A DNA stretch of 64,000 bases from Hofstenia miamia (GCA_004352715.1 SCFE01000016.1:2576459-2640458); one strand, 5' to 3'; positions 26,058 to 37,730 are shown, numbered from the stretch's first letter. Program-made: numbers and translations. The notes: generated by a model from the letters alone, not told the origin.

Positions 26058-26760
26058 TTGAATGGGAGGGTAGATGGATACAACCTGACATTTGTTGAGT
26101 GGTTGCAGATGTTTGAAATCACAATGGTAGAAAGAAAAGTGAGCCAGCAAGCAGCAACAGCAAGACTTCCACTATACCTCACAGGTACAGCTTCTCAACA
26201 CTACCTACTATTGGATAAAGAAACAAAGAGAAATTACAAACTACTCATAGGTGATTTTATAGATTACTAGAAAACTGAAAGTTTTAAAAACCAATATCAA
26301 ATAATTCTAAACACAACAAAAATGAAGAAAGCCAATGACATACAAAACTACATCCAACAAGTTGAACAACTACTAAGCTCAAGGGAGAATAGATATTTAA
26401 AATACAATTTATTCTTGCATATTTGCAAGGGAATGCCAGTGAGTATCAGAATGCAGTTTGAAATAAAGTGTGATGTAGATGATAAGTTAGAGAAGATGAT
26501 CTGGAAGGCGCTCAACATACAAGCAATGATTGAGAATAATGCACAAATATATGAAAAAGCCACATGGCACAGAGAAACACCATCATGGAGAAACAACCTC
26601 AAATCAAGTCCTCCAAGGAAACCTTACAATGACACTAAACTGGAAAAAATCATAAAAGTCAAAGGGAAGGATGGAAAAGCTAGAAAAGTAAAGGAAAAAG
26701 ATGTCAAGTGCTATGGCTGCTGACAGAAGGGTCACAAAAAACCTGACCACACTAAACAAA
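26058..26760 (+). pseudogene. Element 1 gag capsid region and zinc knuckle
   Basis: Open blocks at 26058-26270 and 26322-26723. The first holds a W-x-x-M-F-E-I helix and a Y-L-T-G-T-A-S segment as in Ty3/gypsy capsids (LPLYLTGTA, residues about 38-46). A basic linker (KVKGKDGKARKVKEKD) leads to a CYGC...GHKKPDH knuckle near 26708-26749 with spacing C-x2-C-x4-H-x4-H. The last ligand is His rather than Cys, and a stop lies inside the knuckle. Packaging of element RNA would be its role; this copy cannot work. Confidence 0.65.
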
Positions 26761-26869
26761 TAAATGTAATTAGAGACAAGGAAGCCTATTACAATGATGA
26801 TGTGTTGGAATCAGAAAATGAAATGAAAAAAGCAATGCCAACTGATGTGGAGTCAGAAAACTAGTCAGA

Positions 26870-27191
26870 GTGCTGACTCATAAAAACCATCCATCAATAA
26901 TGATCCTGACAAATCTCAACATGATAAATACAATAACAATAGCAATTAATGGAGTAATGACAAAGGCAACAATTGATACTGGAGCAGCAACATTGATAAT
27001 CACAGATGAGTGTGTGATGAAGCTAGGTTTTAAATGTGAAGATCTGAATAGTTGCAATAAACAATTAATCAATGCATCAGGCAAATATATTGACACAAAA
27101 GGAATAATAAACACAGTACAGATGAGAATTGCAAATACAACATTTGAACAATCACTGGTGGTGGTGGACACTCATAATAATCTGTTGCTAT
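26870..27191 (+). pseudogene. Element 1 aspartic protease, N-terminal part
   Basis: The active-site block IDTGAATLIITDE has the catalytic Asp codon at 26975-26977. The frame runs open to the insertion point of LTR C and resumes beyond it at 28624 with the ILGDDFL block typical of the end of retropepsins. This retropepsin normally cuts the Gag-Pol polyprotein. Confidence 0.75.
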
Positions 27192-28623
27192 TGTAGAGTC
27201 GCTCGGGGAAATTTAGTGCCATTTATATCTTTTTATTTCGATCTAAATTAATTGTATTTTGACGTCACTATGACGTTCCTTTTTCGAGATTAGTTTTGTT
27301 GCTATCAGTCTTGTGTCCCCTCGTCGGTGCTTTGTTTTGCTCAAATTTAATTTACGAGGGAAAATTATTACAGACATGTTAAACCACGTTGAATATCAAT
27401 TAGTGTAAACAAAGACAGGTAAAAATGAATCTTTTTGTATAAAAAGTGAGAACACTGTAGCGAATGTTCAATAGACTTTGTCTACTCTTATCTACCGCTC
27501 TTACCGTTGTAACTTTTATTTATCTATTACTTTAAATGATATTTATTGCTTAAGATCGGCGACAATTCGGGAGTGCTTTCANNNNNNNNNNNNNNNNNNN
27601 NNNNNNNNNNNNNNNNNNNNNNNNNNNNNNNNNNNNNNNNNNNNNNNNNNNNNNNNNNNNNNNNNNNNNNNNNNNNNNNNNNNNNNNNNNNNNNNNNNNN
27701 NNNNNNNNNNNNNNNNNNNNNNNNNNNNNNNNNNNNNNNNNNNNNNNNNNNNNNNNNNNNNNNNNNNNNNNNNNNNNNNNNNNNNNNNNNNNNNNNNNNN
27801 NNNNNNNNNNNNNNNNNNNNNNNNNNNNNNNNNNNNNNNNNNNNNNNNNNNNNNNNNNNNNNNNNNNNNNNNNNNNNNNNNNNNNNNNNNNNNNNNNNNN
27901 NNNNNNNNNNNNNNNNNNNNNNNNNNNNNNNNNNNNNNNNNNNNNNNNNNNNNNNNNNNNNNNNNNNNNNNNNNNNNNNNNNNNNNNNNNNNNNNNNNNN
28001 NNNNNNNNNNNNNNNNNNNNNNNNNNNNNNNNNNNNNNNNNNNNNNNNNNNNNNNNNNNNNNNNNNNNNNNNNNNNNNNNNNNNNNNNNNNNNNNNNNNN
28101 NNNNNNNNNNNNNNNNNNNNNNNNNNNNNNNNNNNNNNNNNNNNNNNNNNNNNNNNNNNNNNNNNNNNNNNNNNNNNNNNNNNNNNNNNNNNNNNNNNNN
28201 NNNNNNNNNNNNNNNNNNNNNNNNNNNNNNNNNNNNNNNNNNNNNNNNNNNNNNNNNNNNNNNNNNNNNNNNNNNNNNNNNTAATAGTTAGCTGAGAGAT
28301 AACAATGAAAATGAGAAGTAGGTTGTTTGTTCGAATTGAGATAGAAATTAAACAAGTGAGACAGATAGGGTAGCACCAGTCAATAGGTTAAGCACTTTAC
28401 TTCTGGAAGCTCTGCTTCGGCTGGAAGCCATAGGAATTGGTCATCTTGGTCCTTACCTAAAAGTAGTTCTGTTACTTGGATGAATTACCAATGTTACATC
28501 TGTAAATGTTACAAGTTCTAATCTAAGCTGTTTCTTGGAATCGTGGCTGTACTGAACACTAATTAAACCTTCTGCAGAGTCAATCAAGTTTCTAGCTAAT
28601 TCTTACCAGCCACCGATTCTACA
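27192..28623 (+). mobile_element. Solo LTR C inserted in the element 1 protease
   Basis: Starts TGTAGAGTCGCTCGGGG and ends CGATTCTACA, flanked by an exact 4-bp duplication CTAT (27188-27191 and 28624-28627). It keeps many CpGs, including TGACGTCA and a TATAAAAA box near 27438. Inside is a 700-N gap (27582-28281). Alignment to LTR A shows only about 200 bp is missing, so the true length is near 930 bp. It inserted after element 1 did. Confidence 0.92.
27582..28281. other. 700-N assembly gap inside LTR C
   Basis: The corresponding part of LTR A between the same flanking words is about 200 bp, so the gap size is overestimated. ORFs across it are artefacts. Confidence 0.95.
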
Positions 28624-29160
28624 CTATACAAGGTCATACTGGGTGATGACTTTTTGACAAAAAATGGATGTGTTATCAATTATGTGAATAGACTATAAAA
28701 GTGAGGGAGGAAGAAATTGAAATCAAAGAGGAACCAGGGGAACATAAAATGATCACATTTGAACTTCAGGAAGATATTCACCTACAGCTACATCAATGGA
28801 AGATGCACATGATAGAGACAGAAGATGCAATAACAGCTGATGTAATGTTATATGATAATAAAAGCATTAACACCAAGAGAGTATCAATGCCATCCAGTGT
28901 GTGCACGTCAAAAATGGAAAAGGAAGAATACCAATCCTCAACATGATAAAACAAAACATTAATATAAAGAAATCTCAAGTAAGGATATATGGAAAATACA
29001 TTAAATCCAACATTAGACTTATTTGGAAGGCATAGGAGACAATGATGGAGTGAGTAATTTGCATGGTCAACTCAAAGACATGCAAATGAAAATAGAAAGT
29101 ACTCAAGGGTGAGTGGACAAACACCATCAAATTGATGAGTACTCCCAAATGCTGACTCAA
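28624..29160 (+). pseudogene. Element 1 protease end and protease-RT linker
   Basis: 28630-28680 carries the ILGDDFLTKNG block that follows the retropepsin flaps. An 81-codon acidic ORF (28701-28946) and further broken sequence fill the space up to reverse transcriptase. Confidence 0.55.
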
Positions 29161-29170
29161 GAGTATAGGG

Positions 29171-30170
29171 ATGAAAGCAAATGAAGAAGATGTATACAGA
29201 ACACCTGAGATAAAGAACAAAGACTACCCACACTTGGAGGAACAGGAAATCACAGAAATAAGGAAATTGCTGGAGAAACACAAACATATATTCAAATACA
29301 AAGAGATAAGCATGGGGCAAGCAGTGGGCAAAAAACATAGAATAGTCACAACAATGGACAAACCTATTAAGCTGCAAGTCAGAAGGGTACCAGAACAGAT
29401 GAGAGATGATTAAAACTGCATACTAGAGGAATTAATTGACAATAAGATCATCTGGCCAAGCAAAGGCCCATATGCAGCACCAACCACATTTGTGAAGCAA
29501 GGGGATAAATATCTCCTGTGCATAGACTTTCACAAATTGAATGAAGTAATGAAGAAAGATTCATACCCCCTGTGAGAGATAGAGCACATGCTCTATGAGG
29601 CAAGCAAGCACAAGTATTTTACAATGCTAGACTTATGCAAAGCCTACTGGTTGGTAAAAATTGAAGAAGACAACATTGAAAAAACAGCATTTATAACACC
29701 ATACAGTTTGTATGAATGGATATATATGGTGTTCAAACTATGCAATGCACCAGTAACTTTTCAAAGATACATTACAAAAGTGCTAAAAAACAAAACACAT
29801 AGAATGGAAGAAGGAGTCAAAGCCTATATAGACGACGTTATAGTAACAAGTGACACAATCCAAGAACCTCTAGAAAAACTAGAGAGAACTTTAACAATAC
29901 TAGAGAACACAGGACTCCACATTAACAGGAACATTGCAACATCCTAAAAGAAAAGATAGTATTCCTGGGAAGAACAATCAAGAAAGGTAGGATATGTATG
30001 AAAGATAATGCCTGAGAGATGATCCAGAAAATAGGAAAACTCAACAATAAGAAAGACATACAGAGAATAATGGGATTCTTCAATTACTACAGCACCTTCA
30101 TCCCAAATATATATGGAAAAAAACAGCAAAGATGACCAAACTAAAGAGAAAATCAGTACCATTTGCAAGA
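29171..30170 (+). pseudogene. Element 1 reverse transcriptase
   Basis: Blocks in order: the lead-in VRRVPEQMRDD (to 29410), IIWPSKGPYAAPTTFVKQ (near 29446-29500), LLCIDFHKLNEV, FTMLDLCKAYW with the first catalytic Asp (near 29620), FKLCNAPVTFQRYI, and the YIDD box at 29825-29836. Thumb and connection follow, with a stop at 29945. There are in-frame stops at about 29411 and 29572. It is an RNA-dependent DNA polymerase of Ty3/gypsy type and inactive as it stands. Confidence 0.85.
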
Positions 30171-30670
30171 GCAGGAGGAGCTAGACAACATCAAAGAACA
30201 ATTAGCTAAGTTACCATCATTAAAAACACTGGACTATAATGAACAGTTTATACTGGATTGCAATGTGAGTAAAGTGGTGATCACAGCCACATTAAGACAA
30301 ATAAAAATTGGAAAGGAAGTCCCCATACAATTCTTCAGTTGCAAATTAAGAGCTAGTAAGGAGAATTACAGATCAATGAAAGTGGAGATGCTGGCATTGA
30401 TCAAGAGCATTAAGAAGTTCAGACATTTCCTGATAGACAGAGAGTTCTGAGTGTGCATGGACAACAGTGGACTGGCATGGTTAAAAAAGTTCTCTGGAGA
30501 CAAGTCTGGAATAGTGTTGTAATGGATTGAATACTTGAATGAATTTAAATTTTCAATTGAACATAGGAAAGGCACCTTACATAATAATGTGGATTTATGG
30601 TCGTCACTACCAGAGTATTAGAGGGATGCAGCAAAACTAGATGGAGAGAAGAAACAATTCCAATTTCTGC
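30171..30670 (+). pseudogene. Element 1 RNase H
   Basis: Begins EQEELDNIKEQLAKLPSLK and continues through DCNVSK (first acidic residue), KVEMLAL (Glu) and VCMDNSGLAWLKKF (second Asp). Stops lie at 30450, 30522 and 30620. It ends exactly where LTR G begins, so integrase was displaced or deleted. Confidence 0.75.
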
Positions 30671-31541
30671 TGTAGAATCACAGGGTGCTTCTAGCAGCTC
30701 AAGTGGTACAAAGTTTGTAGAAGATTACCATTGCTGAGAGCATCCCACACTCTAACAAAACAATAGAAGATTGGTAATTCACCAATTTCATTGTAGAAAA
30801 GGAAAGTAATTCTGAAACAGTTAAAGTAGCAACGAATTCACATGGCATCATGCTGAAGCCAAGCCTTTAGAATCCATCATTACAAATCCAAGGTGCTAAT
30901 TGTGTGTCTCCAGTTGTAATTTCTAGCTCAATACAATAATTTATCTCGGGGTTTATCTACTCAGCTCATGTAATAAGATATTAATAAATGTGTAGCTACC
31001 ACATATTCATGTTTGCCAATGGCATAGTATATTCAAGGTGTGTTTTAGTTTGTGCATGTTTGATTGATAGATAGTAGTTCTTTTATTTCCTATCCCTATA
31101 CGTAGCCCTAAAGCAACCAAAATATAGGCTCACATCTGTCAAGGAGCAAGTTATTGCCCCAGGCACAGAAGAGTTCTCCTACATTATTGCCAGATCTTAC
31201 TAGTTCATTATTATCAAATCCATACCAAAGCTAAAAATGTTAATAAAATATAATATAGAATGAAATTTATTTAATGTTTGCTTACAATAGTATGCCCTAT
31301 TTATACAAGAGTAGGTAAATATTTACTGTTCTTTACAAAAGTTAGTTTTCCCTCACAGATTAACTGAGCAATTAAACATAATACAAAAGCTCTGAGTGGA
31401 CAATCAATAAGTTCAAATCTTAGGTTCAAAATAATCAAAAATCAACAAAATTCACAATTAATTAAAAGAATAGGACTGAATTAATTTTAGACTGCCCTAA
31501 AAATTGAGGTAAAACATAAAGAGGCCCCAAGTGACTCTACA
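30671..31541 (-). mobile_element. LTR G, 3' LTR of element 2 (minus)
   Basis: 871 bp, TGTAGAATCACAGGG on the left and GTGACTCTACA on the right, inverse to LTRs A-E. A polypurine tract adjoins its right side, so on the minus strand this is the downstream LTR. Nearly CpG-free. Confidence 0.85.
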
Positions 31542-31552
31542 TGCCCCCCATT
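31542..31552 (-). promoter_or_regulatory. Polypurine tract of element 2
   Basis: On the minus strand AATGGGGGGCA directly precedes the LTR. This is the expected primer for plus-strand DNA synthesis. Confidence 0.7.
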
Positions 31553-31757
31553 GCACAGTTAAAGCTGAGGTAACAGTTGGACAGTAGGACCACACAGTAA
31601 CTTTGATCATCTCCTTAGCCAAGACATCATCCTAGGATGAGACTTCTGTGTAACAGGGTCGCCTAGTGACCTGCATTAGTGCCTCCCTTTGGGTGATGGT
31701 TTTGCTGTGTAATTGGAAGTACTTAAGCTCAGGTAACCTTGAACTGATGGGGCAGTT

Positions 31758-34212
31758 TCAACAAAAGATGTTCAACCTTTGAGTGCAGGTGTCAAAGAAA
31801 CACTCATATAGGTAGAGGCCCTTGAGAGCAATGAGGAGAGTCATTAAGGCATCTGTATCTGAGGTATGCACGTCTTCTGCACTAATCTTAGTGTTGGGAT
31901 AAAAGTGGAGAAAGACTTCTCTAAGAGATCCCATATGAGTGGTGTGGCTGACAAAAAGCAAGCAGTACTCATTTACCTGTTGCATTGTCATTTCTTCAGG
32001 GTCAGTAATACCAGCACGTAGCATAGTGATGATCTCAATATGCTTAGTTACATCATAATATCAGGTTATTGTCTCTGCCTTGTTGGTCCACATTATTAGG
32101 TCACCATCAGCTTGAAATAAGATGATGATGTGAGGGTTGAGTGAGTTGATAGTGTGGTGAATTTTCTCCAACTGGGTAGAGATAGGCTGGCCCTTCTGGA
32201 AAATATCTTTGATAGTCAGCTTCCCATCTATGTTAGTTTGTTCAATATTACCACCTTTTAGCAATGCATCATGGATGTCCTTGTAGTCTTTGGTCTGCAT
32301 CACTCAATTGACTTCAGAGGCAGTTGAAATGTAGTTGAGGCAGTCACTGAGGTGGGCAGAAACCTTTTTCTTACCACAGCACATTCTCCATGATGGTAAA
32401 ATCAGCTGCAGCATTAAACAAGGCAGTGGGATGCAGAGAAGGTTATTCTTCTCAATATTGTTCTTGAGTTGGGCAAAACTGGATTTACTCTGGAGGGAGG
32501 CTGTTCTGATTGTGACAGGGTAGTTTATCTTGGCTTCTTTGATGGAATCACAGAAAGTGTTGCAGAGTCCATGGCTCTGTAGTTTGTTGATTTGAGCAGT
32601 AGAAAGTCAAAGGCATGTGGTGGTGCATTCTATGTCCAGGGTGAGTTGTCACCCTGGGTATAGTAGAAGCACAAGCTCTTCTTTAGTTAACATTTCAGTG
32701 AGGCACCATTTCATCAGGCCTATAATGTCATTGTCATTGTTGGGCTTGACAACTCTTCAAGGCAGTGTTTGATGGTCAAGATCCACGCATTATCTGTAAG
32801 AGACCATGTGGGCGTAAGCTTGGGTGAGAAGGCAACTCCAGAGAACTTTTCTAAGTTGACAGCATTGATAAGGACTTTCATTGCAGGTGACACCTCAATT
32901 GCTGATGAGGACAAGAAGTTGTTCCTCATGGCAAAACTGTTTGGGCGTTTTCATCATTTGCCCTAAGACAGTGATTGGAATGATTTCCCCATCCTTGGTA
33001 GCCTGCCACTGGGTCTTGGTAAGTTTACTGTATCCACACTCAGGATAATTGAGCCACTCCAGGTTAAAAAGAATCTCTTGCAGTGTAGCTGCACTTTGTG
33101 AAAACGCAAAGCTGATGTGGAGGTCTGAGACATCAGAGCAGAGGCCAGGTGAGCTGATGTTGATCAACTCTAGTGACTGAGCCTGGATACATGTATCAAT
33201 AATCAGATGAGTATCAACTGCAAGACAATGTGTTGGAATTTTCTTGCATAGGAGGAGATCTGTGTAAATGATTTTGGTAGCTGATATTATATGAGTGTTA
33301 TACATACTTGTAGGCTGGTAATAGCTGTTGTACAGGATGTTAAAGTTCTCCATGCAAAAATGCAGACTCTTGACTTCATCAGGGATGGTGTCTTGATACT
33401 CTTCTTTCAGGCATATGACAAGATGGATCTTTTCTACTTTGGTGAGTTGATAAGTGATTTCAATTTTCTCCATGATTTTAGGGTGGTTTACCTTGCCAAC
33501 ACGGAAAAAGTCGACAACCAGCAGGTTATCAAAATCAATATTGACACATTCAAACTTCTTTATCTTTTCTTTATTGTTGAGGAACTGACAGAGGTGAGAC
33601 AGATTAAAGTCCTCCTCAAATGTGGTATGCAACTTACTTTCCCAGTATGGACACACCATGCCAGCTAACATTTTAGAATCATAGCAGATAATCATGTTGA
33701 TCAGAGGTCTACACTCTGCATCAATGACAAAAGGAATCAAGTTGATGGAACAAGTTAAGTCTTTTGTGTTATAAATGTCCATCAGAGCCAATTCTTTGTT
33801 TCTTCCAAGATGTTATCCCTCACAAAATGAACTGCCTTTTGCATGGCAATGAAATATGGATGCAAGACCTCATTTCCAATCTTAGACGTTTTGGCCTTAT
33901 GTTCCTCAGCTTTGTGTGACCTAATACTAGCTGAGTCACAGGAGGAATGACTGGGACTAGGAGGGGCTTTCAAGTCAACACAGGGCAAGGTTATGTTAGA
34001 CAAGTGGGCAAAAGGCACTCTACACTCCTTGGACTCACACACAGAGAGTTGTCTCCATGTATAGTTGTCTGAGGTCTGCTCCTGTTCAGAGAGTTGTCTC
34101 TGAGCATAGTCCCAGGAAATCCACTCCCAAGGAGAGAGTTGTCTCCCCTCATAGTCACAGCTGCTACAGGTGTCTTCTGCCAGGTGCTCTTGTTTTTGGG
34201 AGGTGCCTTCAT
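31758..34212 (-). pseudogene. Element 2 third ORF (ORF3), function unknown
   Basis: Follows integrase, in the place where some Ty3/gypsy elements carry env. Open blocks are 34212-33991, 34042-33782, 33791-32895 (298 codons, the longest), 32929-32720, 32303-32061 and 32024-31758, in changing frames, so about 800 residues originally. The start is rich in Lys/Thr and has three copies of a GDNSL/RDNSL motif. The body looks like a soluble globular protein, with no signal peptide, no membrane anchor and no retroviral surface-protein signature that I can see. I do not recognise the family. The end part recurs at 38614-39039, so ORF3 belongs to the family and not to this copy only. Confidence 0.55.
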
Positions 34213-34538
34213 CTGATCATCTGCGCATTGTTGATTGCTTCATTTCGTCTTGCAGATTGATTCGTCTACATACTCATCGTCTTGTTGGGGTTTGGTTTTC
34301 AGTTCATTTCATTGTTGCTAAATAGAGAGATAATATTAAGGTCCCATTCCTGGGTATTTAAATGGTCTAAATATCTCTGAACTCTAGCTTTTTGTTTAGG
34401 CAAAATATGAGTAGCTATAGTGTTGCTACTACTACCAAGGTTACTATCATACTCAACATGTGTAAGGTCATCTTCCTCACATTAGGTGAGGTTATCATAA
34501 TACTCTATCTCATTCACGCCATCATTGACAAGAGAAAA

Positions 34539-35816
34539 CTAGTTATTATTATCAATGACTGCATTTTGTATATCTTTGACTGTTTGTCTAAGTTTCTGAA
34601 AATGGGTGATTTTACCATTATCCAATAAATAATGGTGGTGTTCTAACACCTTGACTATTTTAAAAGGTCCTTGCCAATTAGTGGCAAGCTTTTGTACCTG
34701 GTGGGCATCAGTAAGCTGATGAGGAAAATAAGCAAATACAGTATCTCCAATTTTATGGGGCTCACTGTACAGCTGTTTATCAAAATTTCTCTTCTGGTGA
34801 ATAACAGACTGGTTGGTATTACAGCAGATAGAGAGGTGTACTTCCTGAAATTCTTTCAGCATCTGGTTCATGAAATTTTCCAAAGTGGGCTCATTGTAGT
34901 CTGGGAACATGATCAACAAAGGAGTGCTGGCTTTGCAGCTGAACATGGCCTTGAACAGACTTACTTTGGTGGTGGAGTGCACAGCAGTATTGTAAAAGAA
35001 CTTGACCACTTTTATGATGCATCTCCAGTTTTGACCAGCAGTGTGGGTGAGAGCAACTCAGATTAATTTAATAATGGTGTGGTTTAGTCACTCAACAACA
35101 CCATTTGACTGTGGATGGTAAGCAGTTGTAAAGTCATGTATGATTTCAAGTTCCTTTGTGAGAGTAGATGGTAGAGAGTTCTCAAACTGAGGACTGTGGT
35201 CAGAGACCAAGCACTCCATAGGCCTGAGCTTCAAGATCCAATCTTTTACAATTCTTTCACTAATTACTTCAGCTGTGGTGGTATCAAGAGGAATGAGATG
35301 TGCATATTTGGTAAAATGGTTTATTAAGATGAGCAGATATTGGAATCCTTACTCATCCCAAGATAGTTTTTCAATGTCCATATGGACTACTTCATTAGTT
35401 CTTTTGGCGACCCAACTATGGAGCTCAGCTCTCTGTTCCAGAAAGTGTCTGGCTCCTTGAAGCAAGCATGCTTCACACTTATCAATTACATCTGGTACTG
35501 TGGCTCTGATACTGATGGTAATGTAAAGAGCATTAAAGGTTCTCTCCATCTGGATGATCCCAAGATGGCTGTGTTCATAGATCTTCTCAACCAGATCTCA
35601 CTTGAAATACTCTGGGATTGCAAGATGGTTGTTCAAACTATGTGTGTAGAGGAGTCCAGCTTTGGTAAGCTTCCAATGATAGCATTGAAAGTACTGCTTA
35701 GTGAAATCACTGATAGTGAGATCAGGGTGCTTGATTTTAAAGATGATTTCAGACAAAACTTTGTTGTGTAATTGATGGGTGGCAATCTCCTTTTCAGAAA
35801 TCTCCTCCTTCACCAT
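34539..35816 (-). pseudogene. Element 2 integrase
   Basis: From right to left: a zinc-binding remnant with VIDKCEACLLQGARHF (35349-35549), then the catalytic core with HMDIEKL (Asp), LVSDHSPQFENSL (Asp) and HPQSNGVVE (Glu), so the DDE residues survive. The C-terminal part (35009-34539) has NWQGPFKIVKVLEHHHYLL, a GPY/F-type module. Stops and frame changes separate the blocks. Integrase joins the DNA copy to host DNA with a 4-bp stagger, judging by the LTR flanks. Confidence 0.8.
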
Positions 35817-35867
35817 AATAGGAAGGATTACTTTCCCATTTCATTCTGCATTAATATCTGGGAGGAG

Positions 35868-36668
35868 CTAGTACTCACAGGCAGGGATGAATCCAAATGG
35901 AGTCTTCTCACCCAGCAGCTTTCTCAGGTCTCTCTCATAGCTTGGCAGAGTGCTGAAATAGTCAGCATTGAGATGCAATCTCCCAGAGCAATGAGTGATC
36001 ATGAACAAGAAGTCATTAAGGTATTCCAACCATTGGGCAATGATGTTTGACTTGTTGCCAGAGAACTTTTTCAGCCATGCTAGTGTGGAGTTGTTGGTGC
36101 GCACAACAAATTGGCAGCCAAGAATGAAGAAATGAAACTTCATTAGACTTTCAACAAGTGCCAACATTTCTGATTTTATAGTGCTGTAGTTCAGTTCAGC
36201 ATTGCAAAGCTTTTGGCTAAAATATTGTACAGGGCATTCCTGACTGTCAATCACTTGGCTGAGCACACCACTGATAGCAACTGAACTTGCATCACAGTTG
36301 ATGATGAATTCTCTCATATAATCTGGTGTGTTCAGACTGGGGATCCATCTTAGCTCTTGCTTCACAGCATCCAGCTCCTCTTGTTCTCTGAGTTGTTGAA
36401 CCTCAGGTGTTGGCAACTCAGAATGAGGCAATGGTGGTGTATACAAAAGAAATGGATTAGACAGAGTGGCAGGAGTAGGGGTTTCTTGCAACAGAACTTT
36501 GGAGGGTGTGGATATACCAGAAACAGGTTTAGTGGGAGTAGGAGTCAGTACAAAAACAACAGAATTAAGTCCAGCAGTGTGAGGGACAGCATTCAAGCTG
36601 CTGGCGCTCACACAGGGGAAACCCTGAGTGGGAGTCCCATTATGAGAATTAGAAAAATCTATATCCAT
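35868..36668 (-). pseudogene. Element 2 gag-start fused in frame to RNase H
   Basis: An unbroken 266-codon ORF. Residues 1 to about 92 are a Pro/Thr-rich gag-like start (MDIDFSNSHNG..., TPTPTKP). From about residue 93 (REQEELDAVKQEL) it is RNase H: NCDASS, IKSEMLALVES and a LAWLKKFSG block. The third acidic position reads RTNNSTLAWL, with Asn where element 1 has Asp, so activity is doubtful. The fusion removes capsid, protease and polymerase. Its right part is repeated in the next entry. Confidence 0.7.
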
Positions 36669-37368
36669 AAGAACAAGAATAATTAAACAAGTAAATTAAA
36701 GTAGGAGAAAAAGGTTCCAATAACAATTCCAATAATGTAGGAGAAACATCCAAATGTGTAGGAGAAATAAAAGCACTTGACAGATGGTAGCAGGGCATAG
36801 GTACACAATCCAAATTCTAGAAAAATGAGACAAACCAATATATCACTAAGAACGGGGATCCATCTTAGCTCTTGCTTCACAGCATCCAGCTCCTCTTGTT
36901 CTCTGAGTTGTTGAACCTCAGGTGTTGGCAACTCAGAATGAGGCAATGGTGGTGTATACAAAAGAAATGGATTAGACAGAGTGGCAGGAGTAGGGGTTTC
37001 TTGCAACAGAACTTTGGAGGGTGTGGATATACCAGAAACAGGTTTAGTGGGAGTAGGAGTCAGTACAAAAACAACAGAATTAAGTCCAGCAGTGTGAGGG
37101 ACAGCATTCAAGCTGCTGGCGCTCACACAGGGGAAACCCTGAGTGGGAGTCCCATTATGAGAATTAGAAAAATCTATATCCATAAGAACAAGAATAATTA
37201 AACAAGTAAATTAAAGTAGGAGAAAAAGGTTCCAATAACAATTCCAATAATGTAGGAGAAACATCCAAATGTGTAGGAGAAATAAAAGCACTTGACAGAT
37301 GGTAGCAGGGCATAGGTACACAATCCAAATTCTAGAAAAATGAGACAAACCAATATATCACTAAGAAC
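36339..37368. repeat. 515-bp tandem duplication inside element 2
   Basis: 36339-36853 is repeated at 36854-37368 with constant offset 515 and no visible difference. It doubles the gag start; the right copy gives a 166-codon minus ORF (36683-37183) that runs out of RNase H after a few residues. Recent duplication or assembly error. Confidence 0.9.
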
Positions 37369-37712
37369 AGGTAAGAATAGAGTCAGAGCTCAGTGATGGC
37401 ATCAGATCACAGAGCTGGAAAATGTAAAACTATGCATAAGGTGAAGTTGCACATTTATGGGTGGTGAACTAGATCATGGTCAGAGGAAATCATTCCTAGC
37501 TGACTCACACCCACTAGAAAAATGAAACCAAATACAATAGAAAAACATCATAACAGTTCTGTTTCACTTTACAATCACCAATTGAAAAACAGGCGACCAC
37601 TTTGGTAGGCACAAAAACTTCATGAGTGGGGTACATCTCCAAACATCAATCCATCTGCACACAGTAACAGAATGGAGTAGATAGCTTAACTGACACTCCA
37701 AAGTGTCCAAGA

Positions 37713-37730
37713 ATCACGTCAGGGTCACCA
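37713..37730 (-). promoter_or_regulatory. Primer binding site, tRNA-Trp
   Basis: Plus-strand ATCACGTCAGGGTCACCA touches the inner edge of LTR H and equals the 3' end of animal tRNA-Trp except one base (CAG for CGG, itself a CpG change). On the minus strand it follows the LTR directly, as a minus-strand DNA primer site should. Use of tRNA-Trp is known for the CsRn1 clade. Confidence 0.8.

Larger units (their letters stand above)
25380..30670 (+). mobile_element. Decayed Ty3/gypsy element 1 (gag-pol internal region)
   Basis: In plus-strand order: coiled-coil gag start, capsid region, zinc knuckle, aspartic protease, reverse transcriptase and RNase H. All parts carry stops or frameshifts. It is interrupted by LTR C at 27192-28623 and cut off at 30670 by LTR G of element 2. 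Integrase is missing and no adjacent 5' LTR with a primer site is seen. RNase H is clearly related to that of element 2, so both belong to one clade. Confidence 0.85.
31542..37730 (-). mobile_element. Ty3/gypsy element 2, internal region with large deletion
   Basis: Reading leftwards from the primer site: gag start (present twice through a 515-bp duplication), direct fusion to RNase H with most of gag, protease and reverse transcriptase missing, integrase, then about 2.4 kb of an extra ORF ending near the polypurine tract. The tRNA-Trp primer site and 4-bp target duplications of related LTRs point to the CsRn1-like clade. Confidence 0.85.

Noticed and set aside
36357-36686. 109-codon plus-strand ORF occurring twice
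   Set aside because: Antisense of the gag start, doubled by the 515-bp duplication.
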